From positions 1-64,000 of the forward strand of contig DEZI01000017.1 in NCBI GenBank assembly GCA_002364755.1: 64,000 bases of DNA, read 5' to 3'. The notes beneath the pieces are model-generated. The model saw only the letters and a program-made list of their open reading frames with translations, was not told the origin of the DNA and did no database searches. Positions 40,168 through 48,700 of this stretch are shown here, piece by piece. The first letter of the stretch is position 1. Every line of letters begins with the position of its first letter. The DNA is from Stenotrophomonas maltophilia (GTDB lineage: Bacteria > Pseudomonadota > Gammaproteobacteria > Xanthomonadales > Xanthomonadaceae). Both the position numbers and the translations under genes were made by a program.

Positions 40168-42538
40168 TGATCGACTCGGCCAGGTCGCTGCGGGTGAACG
40201 GCTTCGACAGCAGCGGTGCAGAACGGCCATTGCTGCCGGCCGCATCGTGGTCGCGCGGATAGCCCGAGGTGAACAGCACTGCGACCTCTGGCCAGCGTTC
40301 CCGCACTTCACGGCCCAGCGCCCAGCCTGACATCCCCGGCATCACCACGTCGGAGAACAACAGATCGATCTTCGCATCCGGACGCTCCAGCAGGCGCAGC
40401 GCGGACGGACCATCGTGCGCTTCCAGCACGCGGTAGCCCAGCTGCCGCAGCGCCTCGACGGTGTAGGCGCGCACGTCGTCGTTGTCTTCGGCGACCAGAA
40501 TGGTTTCCTCGCGCGGCTCGTAACCGGCCAGGCCGGTGGAAGCCTCGACGGTCTCGCTGGGCAGCTCCAGCGAAGAGCGCGGGAACATCATGGTGATGCT
40601 GGTTCCGCCGCCCTCCACCGAATCGATGAGGACGTGGCCACCGGACTGCTTGACGAAGCCGTACACCATCGACAGGCCCAGGCCGGTGCCGCGGCCCACC
40701 TGCTTGGTGGTGAAGAAGGGTTCGAACACCTTGGCCATTGTGTCGGCGGACATGCCGTGGCCGTTGTCGCGAACCCGCAGCATCACGTATTCGCCCGGCG
40801 TGGCATCCGGGAACAGCGCGGCGTAGTCATGGTCGAGGTGACTGTTGTCGATCTCCACCACCAGGCGCCCGCCACCGGACATCGCGTCACGCGCGTTCAC
40901 CGCCAGGTTCAGCACCGAAGCCTCGAGCTGGCTGACGTCGAGTTCGACGCACCAGATACCTTCGCCGGTGCGGATGTCCAGAAGCACCAGTTCACCCAGT
41001 GTCCGCTGCAGCATGTCATGCATGCCAAGCAGCGCGTCGTTGAGATTCACGGCCTGGCTGCGCAACGGCTGCTTGCGCGCAAACGCCAGCAGCCGCTGGG
41101 TCAGGCTGGCGGCACGGCCGACGCCCTTCAGGGCGTTGTCCAGCGCACGCGCACTCATGTTGCCGGGCTGGCCGTCACGCTGGTTCAGCAGCATCGCGTG
41201 CTCGACGTTGCCGGCGATCACGGTCAGGATGTTGTTGAAGTCATGGGCAATGCCGCCGGTGAGCTGGCCCACCGCCTCGATTTTCTGTGCCTGCCGCAGC
41301 GCGTGCTCGGCCTGGATGCGGGCGGTGGTTTCCACGGCCTCGGAGACCACGGCGGTCACCGTGCCCTCGGCGTCCTGCAACGGACGGAACGTGAAATCAA
41401 AGCTGCGGCGACCGGTGGGCAGTTCAAGGTCCATCGCCTGCACCGCGCTGCGGCCGCGCGAGGCATCGGCCACGGCCTGGTCGACCACGCCGGCCAGCTC
41501 GGGTGTCGCGGCAAACCACGGCGATTCCCAGAACGGCAGGCCGATGACATCCTCCTTCTCGGCCAGAACTGCGGCTAGCGAGGCGACATTGGCATCGACG
41601 ATGCAGCCGCTGCGATCCAGCAGCACCTGGTGCTGGAAACTGGATTCAAAGATGGCCTGCAGGCGCCGCTTGCTGGCCTGCAGTTCAGCGGTACGCGCCT
41701 GCACCTGCCGTTCAAGCGATTCGTTGTCCTCGCGCAGCGCCAGTTCGGCGCGCTTCAGAGAGGACACATCGCTGCCCAGGCAGGTATAGCCGGTGACGCT
41801 GCCATCGGCAGCACGCTCTGGCACGCAGTCCATCTGCAGGAAGCGGGACTCGCCACTGCGGTGCACCAGGGTGACCTGAAAGCTCGCGCGTTCGCCGGCC
41901 AGTACCCGCTGCAGGCTGGTCCGGGCATTGGCGAAGGCCTCCTCGCCACCCACCTCCGCGGCGGTCCGGCCGAGGATGCTCTGCAGGTCGGTGCCCTGCC
42001 AGTCGAGGAAGGCCTTGTTGGCAAAGCGGTAGCGGTGGTCGGTGTCGAGATGCGCGATCAGCGCCGGCACGGCATCAGTGATCTGCTGCAGCTGCGCCTG
42101 GCTTTCGTCCAGTGCCGCGCGGGTCTGGGTCAGCTGGTTGCGCTCGCTGGCTTCCTGGCGGGCGCGACGGATCGCGTCGGGCAGGCGCTGCAGGCGCTGC
42201 TTGACCACATAGTCACGCGCGCCACGGGTCAGCGCCTGCACCGCCAGTTCCTCGGTCAGGGTTCCGGAGACGAAGATGAAGGGGATGTGCGGTGCGCGCT
42301 CGCGCGCCAGGTCGAGCGCGGCATCGCCGTCGAATCCCGGCAGCACGTGGTCGGCCAGAATGACGTCGAAACGATCACTCTCGATCGCTTCGATGAAGGC
42401 GTCGCGGGTCCACAGGCGCTCGATCTCGAAATCCAGCCCGCCCCGCTGCAGTTGCGCCGTGATCAGCTCTGCATCGAGCGCGCTGTCCTCCAGCATGAGG
42501 ATGCGCAGGTGCGAAGCACGGCGCGTGTCATCACGCAT
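40133..42538 (-). CDS. Hybrid histidine kinase with N- and C-terminal receivers (phytochrome operon)
   Basis: An 801-residue cytosolic protein. An N-terminal receiver (LMLEDSALDAE, Asp in VILADHVLPG) is followed by two PAS domains (~150-270 and ~300-420), HisKA with GGIAHDFNNILTV near residue 435, an HATPase (NLAVNARDAMSGGG, GRGTGLGLSMVYGFV) and a C-terminal receiver (LLFSDVVMPG near 733). It overlaps the single-domain receiver gene by eight bases and is third in the bacteriophytochrome operon, so a phosphorelay from the photoreceptor is likely. Confidence 0.92.
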   Translation of the reverse strand: MRDDTRRASHLRILMLEDSALDAELITAQLQRGGLDFEIERLWTRDAFIEAIESDRFDVILADHVLPGFDGDAALDLARERAPHIPFIFVSGTLTEELAVQALTRGARDYVVKQRLQRLPDAIRRARQEASERNQLTQTRAALDESQAQLQQITDAVPALIAHLDTDHRYRFANKAFLDWQGTDLQSILGRTAAEVGGEEAFANARTSLQRVLAGERASFQVTLVHRSGESRFLQMDCVPERAADGSVTGYTCLGSDVSSLKRAELALREDNESLERQVQARTAELQASKRRLQAIFESSFQHQVLLDRSGCIVDANVASLAAVLAEKEDVIGLPFWESPWFAATPELAGVVDQAVADASRGRSAVQAMDLELPTGRRSFDFTFRPLQDAEGTVTAVVSEAVETTARIQAEHALRQAQKIEAVGQLTGGIAHDFNNILTVIAGNVEHAMLLNQRDGQPGNMSARALDNALKGVGRAASLTQRLLAFARKQPLRSQAVNLNDALLGMHDMLQRTLGELVLLDIRTGEGIWCVELDVSQLEASVLNLAVNARDAMSGGGRLVVEIDNSHLDHDYAALFPDATPGEYVMLRVRDNGHGMSADTMAKVFEPFFTTKQVGRGTGLGLSMVYGFVKQSGGHVLIDSVEGGGTSITMMFPRSSLELPSETVEASTGLAGYEPREETILVAEDNDDVRAYTVEALRQLGYRVLEAHDGPSALRLLERPDAKIDLLFSDVVMPGMSGWALGREVRERWPEVAVLFTSGYPRDHDAAGSNGRSAPLLSKPFTRSDLAESIISVLKDRAPAR

Positions 42539-42998
42539 CGCGGGGACCTGTTCCGACGGAGGGGGGCGGTGGCGGTTGGTTGGTGATGCCCCAGAACATG
42601 CCCAGGCCCTGGATGGCGTCGAAGAACTCCTTGAAGTCCACCGGCTTGACCACGAAGGCGTTGACGCCCAGCTGGTAGCTGCGCACCAGGTCCTGCTCCT
42701 CGCGCGAGGAGGTGAGCATGACGATGGGCGTGCTGCTCAGCGCCGCATCGTTGCGCACCTGCTCCAGCACTTCCAGGCCATTGATCTTGGGCAGTTTCAG
42801 GTCGAGCAGGACCACCACCGGGCCACCATGCCGCGTCCCGGCATAGGCGCCTTCGCAGCGCAGGTAGTCCAGTGCTTCGGCACCGTCGCGCACATGGATG
42901 ACGTCGTTCAGCAGCTGGCAGCGCGCCAGTGCAGCCATCGTCAGCTCGGCATCCTTGGGGCTGTCTTCAACCAGAAGGATGGGCCGCAGATCCCTCAT
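42531..42998 (-). CDS. Rcp1-type single-domain response regulator
   Basis: A 155-residue receiver with the acidic pair in LLVEDSPKDAEL, phospho-acceptor Asp in VVLLDLKLPKINGLE and Thr/Lys in VMLTSSREEQD and VVKPVDFKEF. No output domain. It is the expected partner of phytochrome-type kinases and overlaps the bacteriophytochrome gene by four bases. Confidence 0.93.
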   Translation of the reverse strand: MRDLRPILLVEDSPKDAELTMAALARCQLLNDVIHVRDGAEALDYLRCEGAYAGTRHGGPVVVLLDLKLPKINGLEVLEQVRNDAALSSTPIVMLTSSREEQDLVRSYQLGVNAFVVKPVDFKEFFDAIQGLGMFWGITNQPPPPPSVGTGPRDA

Positions 42999-45232
42999 GG
43001 GTGTTCTCCGTTTTGATGGGGCAGGGTGAAATACAGGGTGGCGCCCTTGCCCAGCGCGCCTTCGGCCCAGGTGCGGCCGCCATGGCGGCCGACGATGCGG
43101 CGTACATTGGCCAGGCCGATCCCGGTGCCTTCGAATTCCTCGACGTGGTGCAGGCGCTGGAACACGCCGAACAGCTTGTCTACGTAACGCATGTCGAAAC
43201 CGCAGCCGTTGTCGCGGACGAAGAAGACGTTCTCCTCGTCGGTGCGTTCACAACCGATCTCGATGACGGCGTGCTCGCGTTCGCGGGTGAACTTGACGGC
43301 GTTGGACAGCAGGTTCTGCCAGACCAGGCGCATCATCGTCGGGTCGGCCTCGATGACCGGCAGCGCGCCGACCTTCCACTCGACCTCGCGCCCGGCATAG
43401 TCGAAGGCCAGGCTGCGGCGCACATCACTGACCAGGGCGCCCATGTCCAGGCGCATGCGGCCGAGGGTCGAGCGGCCCATCTGCGAAAAACTCAGCAGGT
43501 CGTCGACCAGCGTGCCGGCCGACTTGGCTGATTCGACGATGGTGTCCAGGAAGCGGCGCTCGGTGGCGTCCAGGCGATCGGCGGCGGAACTGCCGAGCAG
43601 TTCCGAATAGCCGACGATGTGCCGGAAGGGCGCACGCAGGTCATGGCTGACCGAGTACGAGAACGCCTCCAGCTCCTTGTTGCTGCGCAGGAGCTGTTCG
43701 TTGAGTTCGGCCATCTCCTCGGCCTTGCGCAGCACGATGTCGACGATGGCAGTGCGCATCTCGTGCGCGGCGTCGCGGTCGGCATCGTTCCACGGCAGGC
43801 TGCGCTGCTGCACGGTTTCCTTCCAGGCTTCGAAGGAATTACGTGGTGACAGCACCGTTCCGGGCGCCGCGGTCTTGCGCGGGTCGCCGCCCCAACGCAC
43901 GGTGCGCACCACTTCGGGGCGGAACCACATCAGGAAACTGTCGTGCAGCTGGGAGATCGAGACCGCCAGCAGGCCGCTCGCGGTCTCGGTCAGGGCTTCG
44001 CCCGCGGGCCAGCGGCTGGCCAGGTGATCGGTGGCATAGACCTCGTCACCGGCGTGTTCGCTGGCCAGCCAGTGGGCGATATCCAGCACCTCGTTGCGGG
44101 CGGGGCAGTGCCCGACCAGCAGGCAGTCGCCCTTGTGCACGATTGCAGCGCCGGCGGCATTGGTCAGCGACATCAGGCTGGCCGGATCCTGGCGCAGCGC
44201 GGCCATGAACTCCTCGTCACCGGCCATGCGCCCCAGCAGCCGGACCAGCACCGAGCGGCGGTTGATGCGTTCTTCCACTGCGCGGGCGCGTTCCTTAAGG
44301 GCAATCTGCAGCGAGACGATCTGGCCCATGAACTCACAGGCGGTGCGCACCGGGTAGGGCAGGCGCCGGGCATCCGCACTGTGGCAGGACACCAGGCCCC
44401 ACAGCTGGCCTTCGTGGATCAGTGATACCGACATCGACGAGCCGGTGCCCATGTTGCGCATGTACTGCAGGTGCACCGGCGAGACACTGCGCAGTACGGA
44501 AAGGCTCAGGTCGGTCGGCGCCGCATCGGCATGCTGCGCAGCGCGCACCAGCGGCACCGCGGTGTAGTTGGCATCGGCGATCAGGCGCACGCGGTTGCGG
44601 CGGTAGAGTTCGCGCGCCTGCGCCGGGATGTCCGACTCCGGGAAGCGCAGGTCGAGATAGGAGGGCAGTACCCCGTTGCCATCCTCGGCAATGACGATGC
44701 CGTTCCAGCTGCTGTCGAACTGGTAGACCAGGGTGCGGTCGAAGCCGGTCATCGCGCGCATGTGCTCGGCGGCGATCTGGCACAGTGCCTCGACCGTACT
44801 GGCGGTCTCGATGGCCACCATCAGCTGGCGGATGGCCGGATACAGGGCTTCCAGCGAAGCCGGCTGGCCCGCAACCGGTGATTCCAGCTCCAGCAGCAGA
44901 GCCTGCGCCGAGCGATGGGCCAGTATCTGGTGCCGCCCGTACCCCGGCAGTTCGATGGAGCCGATGTGCACCGAACTGTCCAAGGCCAGCTGGCCGACCG
45001 GCTCGATGCAGTCCGCCAGGACGCCGCCAAGCACGTCGGCCAGCGGCTGTCCCAGCGGGTCGCCGAACCCTTCAAGCAGGGCTGGCTCACTCACCGCGCG
45101 CTCGAGGACCTGCAGCGAGTACGGGTCGACCACCAGCAGCACGCCGTAAGGCTGGATCGCACCCGGCGTGTGGATGGGCTCACGCGCGCAGAGGTCAAGC
45201 GCGGCGTCCTGCGCGGTTTCAGCAGATGACAT
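42995..45232 (-). CDS. bphP: Bacteriophytochrome histidine kinase
   Basis: A 745-residue red/far-red photoreceptor kinase. Cys15 in DLCAREPIHTPGAIQPYG is the bilin-attachment residue of biliverdin-binding phytochromes. The GAF domain has FPESDIPAQARELY (PASDIP motif, ~200) and HLQYMRNMGTGSSMSVS; the PHY domain has the tongue motif SPRNSFEAW near 462. HisKA (SYSVSHDLRAPFRHIVGYSE, ~527) and HATPase complete it. The start at 45232 places Cys15 at the usual distance. A heme oxygenase gene (bphO), often next to bphP, is not in the window. Confidence 0.94.
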   Translation of the reverse strand: MSSAETAQDAALDLCAREPIHTPGAIQPYGVLLVVDPYSLQVLERAVSEPALLEGFGDPLGQPLADVLGGVLADCIEPVGQLALDSSVHIGSIELPGYGRHQILAHRSAQALLLELESPVAGQPASLEALYPAIRQLMVAIETASTVEALCQIAAEHMRAMTGFDRTLVYQFDSSWNGIVIAEDGNGVLPSYLDLRFPESDIPAQARELYRRNRVRLIADANYTAVPLVRAAQHADAAPTDLSLSVLRSVSPVHLQYMRNMGTGSSMSVSLIHEGQLWGLVSCHSADARRLPYPVRTACEFMGQIVSLQIALKERARAVEERINRRSVLVRLLGRMAGDEEFMAALRQDPASLMSLTNAAGAAIVHKGDCLLVGHCPARNEVLDIAHWLASEHAGDEVYATDHLASRWPAGEALTETASGLLAVSISQLHDSFLMWFRPEVVRTVRWGGDPRKTAAPGTVLSPRNSFEAWKETVQQRSLPWNDADRDAAHEMRTAIVDIVLRKAEEMAELNEQLLRSNKELEAFSYSVSHDLRAPFRHIVGYSELLGSSAADRLDATERRFLDTIVESAKSAGTLVDDLLSFSQMGRSTLGRMRLDMGALVSDVRRSLAFDYAGREVEWKVGALPVIEADPTMMRLVWQNLLSNAVKFTREREHAVIEIGCERTDEENVFFVRDNGCGFDMRYVDKLFGVFQRLHHVEEFEGTGIGLANVRRIVGRHGGRTWAEGALGKGATLYFTLPHQNGEHP

Positions 45233-45571
45233 CAGCGCCAATGCTCGCGGTTCGGGGCAGGTTGACAGCGCCGCAATGCACGCCACGACGCACGTCTGAG
45301 ACGGAGAAAAAAGCCATTGCTACATGGTGACGCAAAAACGGTGATTCGCATACCACTCTCTCATGTAAAACCGGAGGACCGCGACACTGAACTGTTCAGC
45401 CTTCGATGCAGGTGGCAGCGTGGGAGCCTTCGCGGATCGTGCATCAGCGCTGCACGCGTGCTGCACGCGCGGCTGCATACAGTCATCCCACCCCCTTCAT
45501 GGCGACGCCGCGTGGATCTGCAGCCTTCCATTCCTCCCTTCGATCGTCATCCTGCCTTCCCACGTCGGCCG
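45233..45571. other. Intergenic region between bphP and the small zinc protein
   Basis: This 339-base stretch separates two divergent genes. The part at 45300-45380 is distinctly AT-richer than its surroundings and probably holds the bphP promoter, but I cannot assign boxes. No copy of the ECF-type promoter signature and no gene is seen. Confidence 0.5.
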
Positions 45572-45826
45572 ATGGCGGACAGTGCCCACTTCGAGCTGCT
45601 CGACGTCAGTGCCCTGCAGGATCCCTGCAGCGGCCGCATCGTCCATCTCTATGCCCTGGTGGCGCGCTGCACGGCGTGCGAGACGGTGTTCAAGGCAGAG
45701 GAAGGCGCTGGCCTGGTCAGCACTTCGTCGGCCCGCGTGGTGCGCTGCCCGTCGGGCTGTGGCCAGCAGTCCTTCACCGGCGCCGCGCTGCGGCAGTGGC
45801 GGGCGGCGATCGTACCCGCCGCTTGA
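45572..45826 (+). CDS. Small CxxC/CxxxC zinc-binding-like protein
   Basis: An 84-residue protein with ARCTACETVF and RCPSGCGQQSF as the two cysteine knuckles. It is similar in plan and size to the protein at 14036-14335 (both have a short beta-rich lead and then two Cys pairs about 30 residues apart). The start at 45572 has no strong ribosome-binding site. Function unknown. It converges on tspO. Confidence 0.6.
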   Translation: MADSAHFELLDVSALQDPCSGRIVHLYALVARCTACETVFKAEEGAGLVSTSSARVVRCPSGCGQQSFTGAALRQWRAAIVPAA

Positions 45827-45833
45827 GCCGCGC

Positions 45834-46319
45834 TTAAAGTATTGAGGGATTGAGCTGCCACACCGCATGGTTGAGTGCTGTAGCAAAGCTGACCCAGGCC
45901 AGATAGGGCAGCAGCAGCCACGCCGCCAGGGCCCTGCGCCGGGCGAAGGCCACCATCGTGGCCACGATCAGCACCAGCAAGAGCAGGATGTCGGCGAACG
46001 CTGCGCCGCCGAGCTTCCACGCGAAGAACAGCCAGCTCCAGAGCACGTTGACAAGCAGTTGCGCGACGTACAGTCCAAGCGCGGCCCCATTGCTGCGCCA
46101 GCCGCCCTGGCGCCAGACCAGCCACGCGCTGAGCGCCATCAATATATATAAGAGTGTCCAGACCGGTCCAAACACATTGGCCGGCGGCGCCCAGCTGGGC
46201 TGCTCTAGTTGCCCGTAGAACTGCGCGGCGGTGATCGAGGCGCGCGCACCCAGTGCCGCTGCAGCCAATGTAAGCGCCAGCCAACCCACCAGGCCAAACA
46301 TCTGTCTTCTGTGATTCAT
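45834..46319 (-). CDS. tspO: TspO/MBR family tryptophan-rich sensory protein
   Basis: A 161-residue membrane protein with five helices. Typical TspO positions are QLEQPSWAPPANVFGPVWTLLY, NVLWSWLFFAWK and the C-terminal LPYLAWVSFATALNHAVWQLN. TspO binds and degrades or moves porphyrins and tunes photosynthesis genes in Rhodobacter. The ATG at 46319 follows GAGAGGA; a GTG just before it is not needed. Its upstream region carries the same ECF-type promoter as the chrR regulon. Confidence 0.93.
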   Translation of the reverse strand: MNHRRQMFGLVGWLALTLAAAALGARASITAAQFYGQLEQPSWAPPANVFGPVWTLLYILMALSAWLVWRQGGWRSNGAALGLYVAQLLVNVLWSWLFFAWKLGGAAFADILLLLVLIVATMVAFARRRALAAWLLLPYLAWVSFATALNHAVWQLNPSIL

Positions 46320-46354
46320 CACTGATCCTCTCGAACATTTGCCATCGCAGCAGG

Positions 46355-46382
46355 TCTACGCAGACCGGTGCGTGTTGGATGC
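46355..46382 (-). promoter_or_regulatory. ECF-type promoter of tspO
   Basis: On the minus strand GCATCC (46377-46382) and CGTAGA (46355-46360) are 16 bases apart, again within TGCATCCA and TGCGTA contexts. It is 36 bases upstream of the tspO ATG and just past the end of the AsmA-like gene, where a promoter is expected. Confidence 0.7.
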
Positions 46383-46396
46383 AGGCGCCGCAATGC

Positions 46397-48583
46397 TCAG
46401 TCCGCTGTGCCGGCTGCGCCGTCGGCAGGCAGCAGGGCCGGGCGCCCGTCGAACCATTCGCGCGCGCCCGCCAGATGCCACTGGCGCTGCTTGCCGTCCA
46501 GTTCGATGCCGGCACCCAGCAGTCCCCAGCGCAGGTACAGATCGCCGCGCTTGTTCTGCCCGAGCAGATCCAGCCGCGCCCGCAGGGACAGCCGCTCGTT
46601 CTCGGCTTCCAGGCCGTCGAGCACCAGATGGCCTGACTGCCAGCGCAGCCGGGTGGTTGCATTCACCTCTCCGGAGTCGAGCAGGGACAGCGCCCAGCGC
46701 GGGTAGTCGCCACGCTCGGCGAACACCGCCAGCAGGGGCGCGGCATCGCTCATCGTCAGTGCAGCGCTGGCATCGACCCGGAACGGTGCCTGTGCATCGA
46801 TACGTCCTTGCTTGAACTGCACGCGTCCCCGCCAGGGCGTCTTTCGCTGCTGCTGCCCAACCTGCACGTTGCGCAGCTGCACCGACGTGCCCGACAGGTC
46901 GAAGTAGCGCTGCTTGAAGTCGGCGCGGCGCAGGGTGGCGTCGACCTCGGCGTTGCCCAGCAGGTCGAGGCCGGCCACCTGCAGGCGTGCGCCGTCGCCG
47001 CGCAGGGTGGCGGTGCCGTGGCCGACCCGGCCATCGGTGTCCAGTTCCACATCGCCGGTAAGCGAGCCGGTGCCACCCAGTAGCTTGGCCTGGCCCTTGC
47101 CCAGATAGCGGTTGTAGGCGGTCAGGTCCGGTATCGTGGCATTGCTGAAGCGCAGGCGCGCACGCATGTCCTTGCGGAACTCACGCAGGCGGCCATCACC
47201 GCTGAGCACCAGCGAGAGGTCGCGGCCGTCGAACAAGGTGTCTCCTTTCTCACTGCCTGCGCGTGCGTTGAAGCGCGGTACCCGCACATCCAGCGTGGCG
47301 CGGGTGGGCGTGCCGGGCGCCAGCTCGCCGTGTGCGCTGGCCGTGCCGGTCATGCGCACGCCCGCTACTTCGGCTGTCGCCGCCGCTTCAGGAATGTCCA
47401 CCGTGCTGCCGGCTGCGAGCTCCCCCGCTTTCAGCTGCAGGTCCGCCCGCACGGTGCCGCCACCGTCCAGCTGCACCCAGGGCTTGCGCAGGAACAGGGC
47501 GGGAATCCAGTTGAGCGAGGTGAAGATCCATTCGCCCTGCACCCGACCGGAGGTGCGCTCGATCAACTGGCCAGGCTCGCGGAAGGGAATCTTCCGACCC
47601 GTGATGTGCAGGTCGGCATCGAGCGAGGCGCCCGTACCCTCGCGCGCCGGCAGGCGTGCCTGCAGCCGGATGTCCTGGGCGGCGTTCAACTGCAGGGCCA
47701 GCGTGCCGCGATCGGGGGCGCCGGCGCCGGCCTGCAGCGGCACCCGCCAGACGGCCCGACTGCCCGGCTGCAGGGTGCCGCGGTCGAGCGTGATGTCTGC
47801 CTGCAATTGGCCGGTACTGGGTGAGCTGGAAACCGCCAGCGTCCGCGCATCGGTGTCCACCCGGATGCCGTGACTGCGCGCATCCACCTTCAGCGCGCCG
47901 TGGAGGATGTCGAACTTGGCGAGGCCGGGCGCCTGGTCGCGGTAGTGCCAGGGGTAGCCAAACGTCGCCTCGACCTTCATTGCGTCCAGCAGCTGCACGC
48001 CGTCATAGCTGGCGATGGCATCGCTGAAGGCCACCTGCGAATCGTACAGTTCCGACGGGCCGCCACGCAGCTGCTTGCGGAAGCCGACGGTGCCCTGGCC
48101 CTGGCCGATGATCAGCAGCTTGCCGAAGCGGGCGTGCTGGATGGAATCACTGTGGATAGCGTCGAAGCGCAGGGTCCAGCCCTGGTTGCCGCGCGGGGGC
48201 GGCGGCACGACATCGTCGACACGGGTGACTTCGGCCGTCACGCCAGTGGCGTTCAGGTGCGGCACGCGCACTTCGCGGCGGAACAACGGCCACAACGCCA
48301 GGCGGGCGCTTGCCCGGTCGGCGTGCAGCACATACACCGTGTGGTTCACATGGCCGCGCATGTGCACGTTCCAGGCGATCACATGCCCCGGCAGAAGGGT
48401 GATGGCGGGGCCGGTGCGCATCACGAACTTCTGCGGTTTGCGGTTGGTGACCAGGTCGAACAGCGGCGTGTTGAGGAAGATATTGCCCGCCAGCAGATAG
48501 AGCGCGTAAACGCTGGCAACGCTCCAGGCCAGCAGCCGCCAGCGGCGCGGCCATCGGGTGAAACCTGCGGGAAATGCGGGCAT
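46397..48583 (-). CDS. Large anchored periplasmic protein, AsmA-like
   Basis: A 728-residue protein with one N-terminal membrane helix (LLAWSVASVYALYLLAGNIF) and a long beta-strand-rich periplasmic part containing repeated short patterns such as LNATGVTAEVTRV and LRFSNATIPDLTAYNRYLG. The plan resembles the AsmA/TamB/YdbH group of lipid-transport-like proteins, but no exact family is claimed. It lies upstream of tspO on the same strand, with the ECF-type promoter between, so the two are probably separate units. Confidence 0.65.
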   Translation of the reverse strand: MPAFPAGFTRWPRRWRLLAWSVASVYALYLLAGNIFLNTPLFDLVTNRKPQKFVMRTGPAITLLPGHVIAWNVHMRGHVNHTVYVLHADRASARLALWPLFRREVRVPHLNATGVTAEVTRVDDVVPPPPRGNQGWTLRFDAIHSDSIQHARFGKLLIIGQGQGTVGFRKQLRGGPSELYDSQVAFSDAIASYDGVQLLDAMKVEATFGYPWHYRDQAPGLAKFDILHGALKVDARSHGIRVDTDARTLAVSSSPSTGQLQADITLDRGTLQPGSRAVWRVPLQAGAGAPDRGTLALQLNAAQDIRLQARLPAREGTGASLDADLHITGRKIPFREPGQLIERTSGRVQGEWIFTSLNWIPALFLRKPWVQLDGGGTVRADLQLKAGELAAGSTVDIPEAAATAEVAGVRMTGTASAHGELAPGTPTRATLDVRVPRFNARAGSEKGDTLFDGRDLSLVLSGDGRLREFRKDMRARLRFSNATIPDLTAYNRYLGKGQAKLLGGTGSLTGDVELDTDGRVGHGTATLRGDGARLQVAGLDLLGNAEVDATLRRADFKQRYFDLSGTSVQLRNVQVGQQQRKTPWRGRVQFKQGRIDAQAPFRVDASAALTMSDAAPLLAVFAERGDYPRWALSLLDSGEVNATTRLRWQSGHLVLDGLEAENERLSLRARLDLLGQNKRGDLYLRWGLLGAGIELDGKQRQWHLAGAREWFDGRPALLPADGAAGTAD

Positions 48584-48700
48584 TCGGGCTCATCGACGGG
48601 TGGGACGTGCGTCACTATCCCGGACATCACTGCGTGATGATGTGAATGCCTGGCGATGTCGCCTGCCTATAATCGTGGGCTACGTAGAGGAGCCCATGGC

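Noticed and set aside
45317..45571. An upstream extension of the small zinc protein
   Set aside because: The in-frame extension lies in the AT-rich divergent promoter region and shows no protein-like pattern.
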